From assembly GCA_900767075.1 (NCBI GenBank), contig CAAFXX010000420.1:1-5690 (forward strand): DNA of 5,690 nucleotides, given 5' to 3'. Under the pieces are notes generated by a model. The model was not told the origin of the DNA. It saw only the letters and a list, made by a program, of their open reading frames with translations, and searched no databases. A program made the position numbers and the translations under genes. Source of the stretch: Bacteroidales bacterium (GTDB lineage Bacteria; Bacteroidota; Bacteroidia; Bacteroidales; Muribaculaceae). Each line of letters begins with the position of its first letter. The first letter of the stretch is position 1. Below, one piece after another: positions 1 through 5,631 of this stretch.

Positions 1-19
1 CACGACGCTCTTCCGATCT
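1..19 (+). other. Illumina TruSeq adapter remnant (sequencing artefact)
   Basis: The first 19 bases, CACGACGCTCTTCCGATCT, are identical to the 3' end of the standard Illumina TruSeq read-1 adapter. They sit exactly at the contig edge and end where plausible coding sequence begins. The minus-strand HAD reading frame stays open through them, so an automatic annotator would add about six false residues (RSEERR) to that protein. The bases should be trimmed. Confidence 0.95.
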
Positions 20-370
20 AAATGGATTGGTGTTGCTGGCGAGTCCGAGACGGTAATCCTCCCGCAATTCTTCAAGAGCCTTCAATCGCTCGACCGGAAC
101 TTTATCGATATATCCGAGCCAGCAGTAAGACGCTTCCTCTTCCGATATATGACCGCGACCGGTGGCAAGAGTCATGCGGCGGCAGAACTCCTTGCAGTCG
201 ATCAATCCGTCTTCAAGATCAAGAAAAAAATCCTTTTGACCGTATTTGCCCATGTATTTGTCGGTGTCGATACCAAAAGAGCTGAAGCGGCGTATGGCTT
301 CCTGCGTATCCTGAATGAAGAGGATACCGCCCATGTCGAAAAGAATGTTCTTGATTTTGTGATTTGCCAT
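20..370 (-). CDS. HAD-superfamily hydrolase, class IA type, partial (C-terminus missing)
   Basis: This is the first 117 residues of a haloacid dehalogenase-like phosphatase; the 3' end is lost at the contig edge. The ATG at 370-368 gives MANHKIKNILFDMGGIL. Motif I is FDMGG, with the nucleophile Asp at residue 12. The usual second Asp (+2) is Gly14, as in the DxG variants common among Bacteroidetes HAD proteins and in E. coli YihX. Residues about 20-100 form a helical C1-type cap. Motif II is LASNTN, with Ser112. Motif III (Lys) and motif IV (acidic pair) would lie in the missing half. These enzymes are cytosolic and usually hydrolyse small phosphate esters such as sugar phosphates; the substrate cannot be inferred here. 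It lies 69 nt beyond the tRNA-Cys terminator on the same strand, so it probably has its own promoter. No Shine-Dalgarno is visible, only A/T-rich sequence before the ATG. The family call is firm, the specific function unknown. Confidence 0.88.
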
Positions 371-407
371 CTTAAAACAGTATTGTCGGAGTCAGATTCC
401 CGGAAAG

Positions 408-434
408 AATGTATATAATGTATATTATGTATAA
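408..434. repeat. Three tandem 9-bp AT-rich repeats
   Basis: Three adjacent 9-mers are visible: AATGTATAT (408-416), AATGTATAT (417-425) and TATGTATAA (426-434). The first two are identical and the third differs at both ends. They lie between the tRNA-Cys terminator and the HAD start codon, about 40-65 bp upstream of that start. They could be part of its promoter or an operator. No good TTTG/TAnnTTTG pair was found on the minus strand here, so the role is open. Confidence 0.6.
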
Positions 435-438
435 TGAA

Positions 439-462
439 AAAAGCCCGTTTAAACGGGCTTTT
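439..462 (-). terminator. Intrinsic terminator of tRNA-Cys, possibly bidirectional
   Basis: Bases 439-462 are a perfect 24-bp palindrome (AAAAGCCCGTTT and its complement). The likely hairpin has a GCCCG/CGGGC core with a TTTAAA loop. Read on the minus strand it starts 7 nt past the tRNA 3' end and closes into a run of six T. Read on the plus strand the run is four T, so it could also stop transcription from the other side, though no plus-strand gene ends here. Confidence 0.85.
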
Positions 463-468
463 GATAAG

Positions 469-539
469 AGGTGCCAAGCAGACTCGAACTGCTGTAAACG
501 GTTTTGCAGACCGGTACCTAACCACTCGGACATGGCACC
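469..539 (-). tRNA. tRNA-Cys (anticodon GCA)
   Basis: The minus strand folds into a 71-nt tRNA. The acceptor stem is GGTGCCA/TGGCACC with U73 as discriminator, the base expected for bacterial tRNA-Cys. The D arm contains AGTGGTTAGG. The anticodon loop is CTGCAAA with anticodon GCA, on a CCGGT/ACCGT stem whose first pair (C27-U43) is mismatched. A 4-nt variable loop is followed by a 5-bp T stem (AGCAG/CTGCT) around TTCGAGT. The 3' CCA is not encoded: the three bases after U73 are CTT, so CCA must be added by nucleotidyltransferase. The gene appears monocistronic, with a promoter at 559-590 and a terminator at 439-462. Confidence 0.96.
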
Positions 540-558
540 TTATTCGCTTTTGCGAGTG

Positions 559-590
559 CAAATTTAAATCATTTATTTGAAATATCCAAA
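559..590 (-). promoter_or_regulatory. Bacteroidetes-type promoter for tRNA-Cys
   Basis: On the minus strand the -7 box TAAATTTG (566-559) matches TAnnTTTG exactly. It is preceded by TTTG (590-587) with a 20-nt spacer, the pattern used by the primary sigma factor of Bacteroides. A second TTTG lies directly upstream at 594-591. Transcription should start near 555-551, about 12-16 nt before the tRNA. The short leader contains a TCGC/GCGA inverted repeat at 544-555. Confidence 0.82.
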
Positions 591-625
591 CAAAATCCTA
601 ATTTTTTAACATTTGTGCCGTCTAC

Positions 626-657
626 TTTGTTTTTAATGATAAAAAACGGTAATTTTG
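626..657 (+). promoter_or_regulatory. Bacteroidetes-type promoter for the GT4-UPF0104-kdsB operon
   Basis: TTTG at 626-629 is followed after 20 nt by TAATTTTG at 650-657, an exact match to the TTTG-N(19-21)-TAnnTTTG consensus. It points right and is divergent from the tRNA promoter. The -7 box ends only 8 nt before the first possible start codon (666), so the predicted transcript starts at about 661-665. The mRNA would be leaderless or nearly so, unless translation starts at the in-frame ATG at 696. Confidence 0.82.
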
Positions 658-665
658 CAATGTGA

Positions 666-1892
666 ATGCAGAATGATCATGATTATCCTTCCCTGATGAG
701 AGAACTATATGCGCATCCTCTGGCAAAGAATGTCTACGGCATTTTCAACGACAGTTTCCCTCCTATACTCGACGGAGTCACGCTGACGGTTGAAAATTAC
801 GTATACTGGCTGCAAAAGAAAGGGCATACCCCATGTGTGGTGACTCCCTGGAATCCTGTTTCAGGAACCCATGCATATGACGTGATGCGTTATTTCTCGC
901 TTCCGATCCGAAGCCGCCGTCCGTACAGATACGGCTACCCCAAACTCGACCCTTTTATCTGGAAGCGCATACGTTCCACCAATTTCCGGATCCTGCATTC
1001 TCATTGTCCGTTTTCGTCAGGACGCCTCGCCGTATATGCCAAGAAAAAAAATGGAGTGCCTCTGATCGGAACGTTTCATTCGAAATATCGTGATGACCTG
1101 AAGCATTCCTTCCGTCACAGTCCCTGGATGGTGACGATAATCATGAAGAGAATCCTTGATTTCTTCAATGCCTGCGACGAAGTCTGGATTCCGCAGGCGC
1201 ACGTGGAGGAGACTGTAAGGGAATATGGATATAAAGGACCCCTCACGGTGGTCGAAAACGGCAATGATTTCGCATCTGTTATAAAAGGCGATGTCGGGGT
1301 CTATAAAATGAACGCCAAAAAGTCGCTCAGTATAAAACCCGATGAAATTGCATTGCTCTTTGTCGGGCAGCACATCTGGGAAAAAGGGCTGGATGTGGTG
1401 GTCGAGACACTACGCCGGATGAAGGATAATGTCAGATTCAAAATGAATTTTATCGGCACCGGCTATGCCGCGGGCGAGATTGCGGAGCGTATTAAGAATT
1501 ACGGACTTGAGGACCGTGTCGCCATGCATGGCGTAATTACCTGCCGGGAAGAGCTGTGCCGTTATTATGCCGGTTCCGACCTGTTTCTGTTTCCTTCGTT
1601 TTATGATAATGCACCTCTGGTGGTGCGGGAAGCGGCTGCAATGGGCACACCCTCGATTCTACTCAAGGGAAGCACGGCATCAGAAGTGATCTCGGATGGT
1701 AAAAATGGTTTTCTTATCGATAAGGATCCCGGTGAGTTTGCTTCTCTGATATCACGCCTGCATGATAATAGGGAGGAATTGCTTAGAGTCGGGCAGGGTG
1801 CCCGTTCTTCTTTGGTGAGAAGCTGGGAAGACGTGGTCGACGAGGTGTCAGACCGCTATGAATCCATAATAAAAAGATTTAATGTCGGATAA
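666..1892 (+). CDS. GT4-family (GT-B fold) glycosyltransferase
   Basis: This 408-residue protein transfers a sugar from a nucleotide-sugar donor, probably on the cytoplasmic face of the inner membrane. The N-terminal Rossmann half begins with NVYGIFNDSFPPILDGV (22-38), the SFPP..GGV-like opening seen in GT4 mannosyl- and diacylglycerol glucosyltransferases. It also holds HSHCPFSSG (111-119) and GTFHSKY (135-141). The C-terminal donor-binding half has LFVGQHIWEKGLD (231-243), with Lys240 at the phosphate-binding position, and FPSFYDNAPLVVREAAAMGTPS (309-330). The usual EX7E motif appears as D314-X7-E322, so the first Glu is Asp. No membrane segment or signal peptide is visible. An in-frame TGA directly precedes ATG 666, so no longer start exists. 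Because the promoter sits so close, Met11 (696) is a real alternative start and would still keep all motifs. The stop overlaps the next gene by 11 nt, suggesting translational coupling. Donor and acceptor cannot be determined from the sequence. Confidence 0.9.
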   Translation: MQNDHDYPSLMRELYAHPLAKNVYGIFNDSFPPILDGVTLTVENYVYWLQKKGHTPCVVTPWNPVSGTHAYDVMRYFSLPIRSRRPYRYGYPKLDPFIWKRIRSTNFRILHSHCPFSSGRLAVYAKKKNGVPLIGTFHSKYRDDLKHSFRHSPWMVTIIMKRILDFFNACDEVWIPQAHVEETVREYGYKGPLTVVENGNDFASVIKGDVGVYKMNAKKSLSIKPDEIALLFVGQHIWEKGLDVVVETLRRMKDNVRFKMNFIGTGYAAGEIAERIKNYGLEDRVAMHGVITCREELCRYYAGSDLFLFPSFYDNAPLVVREAAAMGTPSILLKGSTASEVISDGKNGFLIDKDPGEFASLISRLHDNREELLRVGQGARSSLVRSWEDVVDEVSDRYESIIKRFNVG

Positions 1893-3006
1893 AGATCAAA
1901 ATAATGCAAATATGGGGGCCGGCGCCAGTATGGCCGGCGCCAAGAAATCATTTTCCATATGGAAAGTGATTCTGCCGGTGGCGATTGGTCTGGGAGTCGT
2001 GGCTCTGATGTTCTATCATGATGCGAAAAGTGAGAACATCCGACAGGTGTGGGACAACATCCGTTTCACGCCGCGCGTCGTGCTGTGTCTGCTCTTGGGC
2101 GTTTTATGCATGTGCGGACGCGATTTCGGCCTTATATGGCGATTCCGCGCCCTTACCGACAGAAAACTCACCTGGACCCAGGCATGGAGGGTGGATATGC
2201 TGTGCGAGTTTACAAACTGTGTCACTCCCTCGGCGGTAGGAGGCAGCAGTCTCGGCATGGTCTTCCTCAATACCCAGGGAATAGAGATAGGCAGGGCTAC
2301 GACCCTCATGCTAACCACGCTTTTCATGGACGAGCTGTTTTTTGTCCTGTCTTGTCCGATTATTATAATGTGTACGTCGGCGTCCGATATATTCTCATCC
2401 GGAACAGCCACTTTTTCACATGGAATCAAATACACCTTCTGGGCGGTCTATGCCCTGATTACGGCGTGGACGTTCCTGCTTTTCATGGGCATCATCTGGA
2501 AGCCGGCGTGGATACAGAAGACGCTTGACAAAATCGCGTCGTGGCACTGGCTCCGGAAATGGGGCTCGCAGATAAGCGGTCTGGGCGACAATATGGTGGC
2601 GACATCGAAGGAATTGCGTACAAAGCCCTTCAGGTTTTGGCTGGAGGTATTTGTCGGCACGGCTTTTGCCTGGACATTCCGTTATTTTGTGGTAAATGTA
2701 TTGTTCTGGGGATTCCTGCCTGCATCTGATCCGCATCAATGGATCATTCTTGCGCGTCAGTTCGTAATATGGGTGGTGCTCATGGTCAGCCCCACGCCCG
2801 GCGGTGCAGGACTCAGCGAATGGCTTTTCTCAAGTTATTACGGCGATCTTGTCGGCACAGCCGGCATGGCGCTGATACTTGCCGTATTCTGGCGACTGAT
2901 AACCTATTATCTATATCTCCTTATAGGGGCAATAGTAGTGCCCTCATGGCTTACGCGCACATTCAGCAAGGTGCGTATGGGCGACAAGGCTAAAAAATTG
3001 AACTAA
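1882..3006 (+). CDS. YbhN/UPF0104-type polytopic membrane protein (lysylphosphatidylglycerol synthase TM-domain family, flippase-like)
   Basis: This 374-residue inner-membrane protein has about seven to eight hydrophobic segments, roughly at 27-45, 65-79, 110-130, 139-163, 184-205, 253-278, 287-303 and 323-353. Two family signatures are clear: TPSAVGGSSLGMVFL (115-129) and SPTPGGAGLSEWLF (303-316), the paired P-x-GG loops of the LPG_synthase_TM / UPF0104 family. It lacks the soluble aminoacyl-transferase domain of MprF, so it is not a lysyl-PG synthase. Related stand-alone proteins are thought to move or organise lipids or lipid-linked sugars. Its start overlaps the glycosyltransferase stop by 11 nt, so the two are probably made together and act on the same substrate; this is inference. 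The first 22 residues are Gly/Ala/Asn-rich, include a small internal duplication, and look dispensable. Met11 and Met17 are alternative starts, but the overlap favours Met1. The C-terminus is basic and likely cytosolic. Confidence 0.88.
   Translation: MSDKDQNNANMGAGASMAGAKKSFSIWKVILPVAIGLGVVALMFYHDAKSENIRQVWDNIRFTPRVVLCLLLGVLCMCGRDFGLIWRFRALTDRKLTWTQAWRVDMLCEFTNCVTPSAVGGSSLGMVFLNTQGIEIGRATTLMLTTLFMDELFFVLSCPIIIMCTSASDIFSSGTATFSHGIKYTFWAVYALITAWTFLLFMGIIWKPAWIQKTLDKIASWHWLRKWGSQISGLGDNMVATSKELRTKPFRFWLEVFVGTAFAWTFRYFVVNVLFWGFLPASDPHQWIILARQFVIWVVLMVSPTPGGAGLSEWLFSSYYGDLVGTAGMALILAVFWRLITYYLYLLIGAIVVPSWLTRTFSKVRMGDKAKKLN
1917..1942 (+). repeat. In-frame 11-bp direct repeat near the start of the UPF0104 gene
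   Basis: GGCCGGCGCCA occurs at 1917-1927 and again at 1932-1942, offset by 15 nt (five codons). It encodes the repeated AGA in MGAGASMAGAK. The repeat is GC-rich in an otherwise A-rich start region. It lies before the first membrane segment, so it could expand or contract without breaking the fold. Confidence 0.75.
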
Positions 3007-3020
3007 AAAATTAAAGATAC

Positions 3021-3785
3021 ATGAAATTCTTAGCATTGATACCGGCGCGATATGAATCGTCGCGGTTCCCAGGAAAGCCGCTGGCTAAGATAGGGGGAAA
3101 GGAAATGATAGTGCGTGTCTGCGAACGGGTAAGCAAAGCCGGAGTGGAGTGCGCCGTGGCAACCGACGACAAGAGAATATATGATTGTGTCATGGATGCC
3201 GGTTTTAACGCAGTGATGACTTCCGCCGGATGCGGAAGCGGCACCGAACGCGTGGCAGAGGCTTATGCCGCTCTTGGAAGCGATGCAGATGTCGTTATAA
3301 ATGTCCAGGGCGATGAGCCCTTCATTCATCCTGAGCAGCTTGAAAGCCTGAAATCAATATTCATTAATGATCCGACGACAGAAATAGCCACTCTCGCAAG
3401 AAAATTTGACAGTAATCTCAGCTTCGACGCCTTGTTCGATCCCAATCTTGTCAAGGTGGTTTTTTCTGATAAGGACGAAGCTTTATATTTCAGCCGGAGT
3501 ATCATTCCGTACGTGCGCAAGGCAGAGTGGAAAGAATGGCTCGACATGACGGAATTCTTTGTCCATGTAGGCATTTACGCCTATAAGGCGTCGGTGTTGC
3601 GCGGGATAGTGGCACTCCCCGTGTCGACACTCGAAAAGGCGGAGTGCCTCGAGCAGCTCCGCTGGCTCCAGAACGGTTATCGTGTCAAAGTCGGAATCAC
3701 AGGGCATCACACAATAGGAATCGATACGCCTGCCGATCTTGAGGCGGCTGAAAAAAGTCTTCGTTTTTTTGATGTAGCTGACTGA
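3021..3785 (+). CDS. kdsB: 3-deoxy-manno-octulosonate cytidylyltransferase (CMP-Kdo synthetase)
   Basis: KdsB converts CTP and Kdo to CMP-Kdo and PPi in the cytosol, providing the activated sugar for the first inner-core step on lipid A. The 254 residues match the family length. Diagnostic segments are LIPARYESSRFPGKPL (6-21, CTP-binding loop with Arg10 and Lys19), VATDD (46-50), SGTERVAEA (73-81), NVQGDEPFI (94-102, metal ligand Asp98), YFSRSIIPYVR (156-166), HVGIYAYK (182-189), LEQLRWLQNG (210-219) and GIDTPADLEAAE (233-244, second metal ligand Asp235). The stretch just before SGTER reads TSAGCG (67-72), whereas E. coli KdsB has TRADHQ, so the usual DH pair is absent. The start MKFLALIPARY fits the family. 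It lies 14 nt after the membrane-protein stop with only an A-rich leader, so it is most likely the third gene of the same operon. The pairing suggests a lipopolysaccharide or envelope role for the upstream two genes. Confidence 0.96.
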   Translation: MKFLALIPARYESSRFPGKPLAKIGGKEMIVRVCERVSKAGVECAVATDDKRIYDCVMDAGFNAVMTSAGCGSGTERVAEAYAALGSDADVVINVQGDEPFIHPEQLESLKSIFINDPTTEIATLARKFDSNLSFDALFDPNLVKVVFSDKDEALYFSRSIIPYVRKAEWKEWLDMTEFFVHVGIYAYKASVLRGIVALPVSTLEKAECLEQLRWLQNGYRVKVGITGHHTIGIDTPADLEAAEKSLRFFDVAD

Positions 3786-3804
3786 ATATTACAAAAAAAA
3801 GTAG

Positions 3805-3812
3805 TAATTTTG
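3805..3812 (+). promoter_or_regulatory. Putative -7 promoter box of pfp
   Basis: TAATTTTG matches TAnnTTTG exactly and is identical to the -7 box of the operon at 650-657. The upstream -33 element is weak: at a 20-nt spacing only ACTG (3781-3784) is present instead of TTTG. It overlaps the end of kdsB. Transcription would start near 3817-3820, leaving a leader of about 90 nt before pfp. Read-through from kdsB is also possible, since no convincing terminator lies between the genes. Confidence 0.6.
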
Positions 3813-3825
3813 TATGATAAATAAG

Positions 3826-3893
3826 GGAAACCGGGTCTGGCGGACCAATGCATTCCGACAGCGGTTTCCAATTAATCCACAGGATATTTTTTT
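3826..3893 (+). promoter_or_regulatory. Foldable 5' leader of pfp (candidate cis-regulatory RNA)
   Basis: A perfect 8-bp helix (GGAAACCG at 3826-3833 with CGGTTTCC at 3862-3869) encloses a second hairpin (GGTC 3834-3837 with GACC 3843-3846, extendable by a T-G pair). It is followed by a small ATCC-ACA-GGAT hairpin (3875-3885), one base before a run of seven T (3887-3893). The order of structured domain, small hairpin, T-run and start codon resembles a transcription attenuator, but the last hairpin has only 4 bp and would be weak. It matches no riboswitch class I recognise. It could also simply be a stabilising 5' hairpin. Confidence 0.45.
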
Positions 3894-3910
3894 GACAACA
3901 TAACAACGAA

Positions 3911-5569
3911 ATGAAAAAGAGCGCCCTTCAGAGAGTGCGGGCAGAATATCAGCCCAAACTTCCCAACGATTTGCAAGGATCTGTAAAAATTAAATTAGGA
4001 GAAGCTACGCAGTCAGTGGCTAATCAGGAGGAAATCAAAAAACTGTTCCCCCATACATATGGTATGCCTGTTGTGCAATTCGTCAAAGATGAGAACCCCA
4101 CACGTGTGGAAGAACCCTTCAATGTCGGCATAATTCTTTCCGGAGGGCAGGCTCCCGGCGGACATAACGTGGTGAGCGGAATCTTCGACGGAATTAAAAA
4201 ACTCAACAAAGAAAGCCGTCTTTATGGCTTCCTGATGGGACCCTCCGGCTTCATCGACCACCAGTACATGGAGCTTACAGCAGGCTATATCAAGGATTTC
4301 CGCAATACAGGCGGTTTTGACATCATCGGCTCAGGCCGTACTAAACTTGAGAAACCCGAGCAGTTCGAAAGCGGACTCAAGATTCTGAAGGAACTCAACA
4401 TCAAGGCTCTCGTTATAATCGGCGGCGACGATTCCAATACGAATGCAGCAGTGCTTGCCGAGTACTACAAGAATATAGGCGCCGACGTTCAGGTGATCGG
4501 TGTGCCCAAAACCATCGACGGCGACCTCAAGAACAAATGGATTGAGACATCCTTCGGTTTCGACACGGCATGCAAGGTCTACAGCGAGGTGATCGGCAAC
4601 ATCCAGCGCGACTGCAACTCTGCAAAGAAATATTATCACTTCATCAAGCTCATGGGTCGTTCGGCATCGCACATTGCCCTTGAGTGCGCATTGGAGACGC
4701 AGCCCAACATCTGCCTCATATCAGAGGAGATCCTTGCAAAGCGCATGACCCTCGACAATATCGTAAGCTATATCTGCTACGTGATTGCCGAACGCGCCAA
4801 GCTCGGATGGAATTTCGGTACAATCCTTGTGCCCGAAGGTCTCATCGAGTTCATCCCTTCAGTAAAGGCTTTGATAAGCGAGCTCAACGAAGTGCTTGCT
4901 GAGCATTCAGAAGAACTCGCCGGTCTCGAGGAACTCGATAAGCTCCGCGCCATTCATAAATATCTCTCGCCGGTCAACGCCGACCTCTACAAGAGCCTTC
5001 CAAAACAGATCGCCCTTCAGCTTAGCCTTGAGCGCGACAGCCACGGTAATGTCCAGGTTTCCCTCATCGAGACTGAAAGCCTTCTCAGCGAAATGGTCGC
5101 CAAGCGTCTGGAGGAGATGGCTGCCAACGGAGAGTACAGCGGCAAGTTCGCTGCCCAGCACCACTTCTTCGGTTACGAGGGACGTTGCGCCGACCCGACC
5201 AACTTCGATGCCGATTATTGCTATGCCCTCGGCTACAATGCCGCCATGCTTATCAATTCAGGTGTAACAGGCTATATGTCGAGCGTACGCAACCTTACAG
5301 ACCACACCGAGAATTGGATCTGCGGCGGTATACCTATCACCATGATGATGAACATGGAGCGCCGCAACGGCGAGCTCAAGCCTGTGATCCAGAAGGCCCT
5401 CGTGAACCTGAACGGTCGTCCATACCTCAAGTTTGCCTCTATGCGCGAGACCCTCGCACTCAACACGCTCTATCAGTATCCCGGCCCGATCCAGTATTTC
5501 GGCCCCGCCGAGATCTGCGACCGTCCGTCGATGACCCTTCTTCTCGAGCATGACAAGGAAATCAATTGA
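3911..5569 (+). CDS. pfp: Diphosphate--fructose-6-phosphate 1-phosphotransferase (PPi-dependent phosphofructokinase), long form
   Basis: Pfp reversibly phosphorylates fructose 6-phosphate to fructose 1,6-bisphosphate using pyrophosphate instead of ATP, in cytosolic glycolysis and gluconeogenesis. The 552 residues fit the long clade shared with plants and spirochaetes. Motifs in order: ILSGGQAPGGHNVVSG (75-90, phosphate-binding loop), IIGGDDSNTNA (169-179), PKTIDGDL (199-206), MGRSASHIALE (248-258), VPEG (307-310) and HFFGYEGR (418-425). Asp174 in GGDD and Lys200 in PKTIDGD replace the two Gly of E. coli PfkA (GGDGS, PGTIDND); these substitutions are known to set PPi rather than ATP specificity. 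Asp203 is the catalytic base. About 320-415 is a helical insertion typical of the long form. The start MKKSALQRVRAEYQPKLP fits the family; no Shine-Dalgarno is visible, only A-rich sequence. Codons look more biased (many CTC, AAG, GGC, ATC) than in the upstream genes, consistent with high expression. It appears to be a separate transcription unit. Confidence 0.97.
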   Translation: MKKSALQRVRAEYQPKLPNDLQGSVKIKLGEATQSVANQEEIKKLFPHTYGMPVVQFVKDENPTRVEEPFNVGIILSGGQAPGGHNVVSGIFDGIKKLNKESRLYGFLMGPSGFIDHQYMELTAGYIKDFRNTGGFDIIGSGRTKLEKPEQFESGLKILKELNIKALVIIGGDDSNTNAAVLAEYYKNIGADVQVIGVPKTIDGDLKNKWIETSFGFDTACKVYSEVIGNIQRDCNSAKKYYHFIKLMGRSASHIALECALETQPNICLISEEILAKRMTLDNIVSYICYVIAERAKLGWNFGTILVPEGLIEFIPSVKALISELNEVLAEHSEELAGLEELDKLRAIHKYLSPVNADLYKSLPKQIALQLSLERDSHGNVQVSLIETESLLSEMVAKRLEEMAANGEYSGKFAAQHHFFGYEGRCADPTNFDADYCYALGYNAAMLINSGVTGYMSSVRNLTDHTENWICGGIPITMMMNMERRNGELKPVIQKALVNLNGRPYLKFASMRETLALNTLYQYPGPIQYFGPAEICDRPSMTLLLEHDKEIN

Positions 5570-5578
5570 TTTCCTGTC
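5552..5578 (+). terminator. Inverted repeat spanning the pfp stop codon
   Basis: AGGAAATCAATTGATTTCCT (5556-5575) is a perfect 20-bp palindrome that contains the TGA stop (5567-5569). With one bulged A (5555) it extends by three more pairs, GAC 5552-5554 with GTC 5576-5578. As RNA it would form an 8-bp stem with an AATT loop plus the 3-bp extension. No T-run follows, so it is not a canonical intrinsic terminator. It may instead protect the 3' end or be a chance result of the codon sequence. Confidence 0.4.
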
Positions 5579-5631
5579 CTTTGAGAAGAATATGAGGATT
5601 TCTTAGTGACAATCCACTATATTACGATAGA

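Noticed and set aside
371..436. A consensus Bacteroidetes promoter for the HAD gene on the minus strand
   Set aside because: The best candidate (TACATTCT) lacks the TTTG end and has no properly spaced TTTG upstream, so no promoter was called.
202..561. Minus-strand 119-residue reading frame
   Set aside because: It runs across the whole tRNA-Cys, its terminator and the HAD start in a different frame. The HAD frame ending at 370 has clear family motifs; this one has none.
660..668. ATG-TGA-ATG arrangement, a possible start-stop element before the GT4 gene
   Set aside because: The predicted transcription start (about 661-665) lies at or after the first ATG, so it is probably not in the mRNA.
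1882..3006. Identification of the membrane protein as MprF (lysyl-phosphatidylglycerol synthase)
   Set aside because: Only the transmembrane flippase-like half is present; the cytosolic aminoacyl-transferase domain is missing and no following gene supplies it.
3751..3770. A6/T7 inverted repeat at the end of kdsB as a terminator
   Set aside because: The stem is only A-T pairs around a 7-nt loop and lies inside the coding sequence (EKSLRFFDV). It is too weak for an intrinsic terminator.
4331..4672. Minus-strand 113-residue reading frame and similar long antisense frames within pfp
   Set aside because: They are shadows of the strongly codon-biased pfp gene, with no start context or recognisable motifs.
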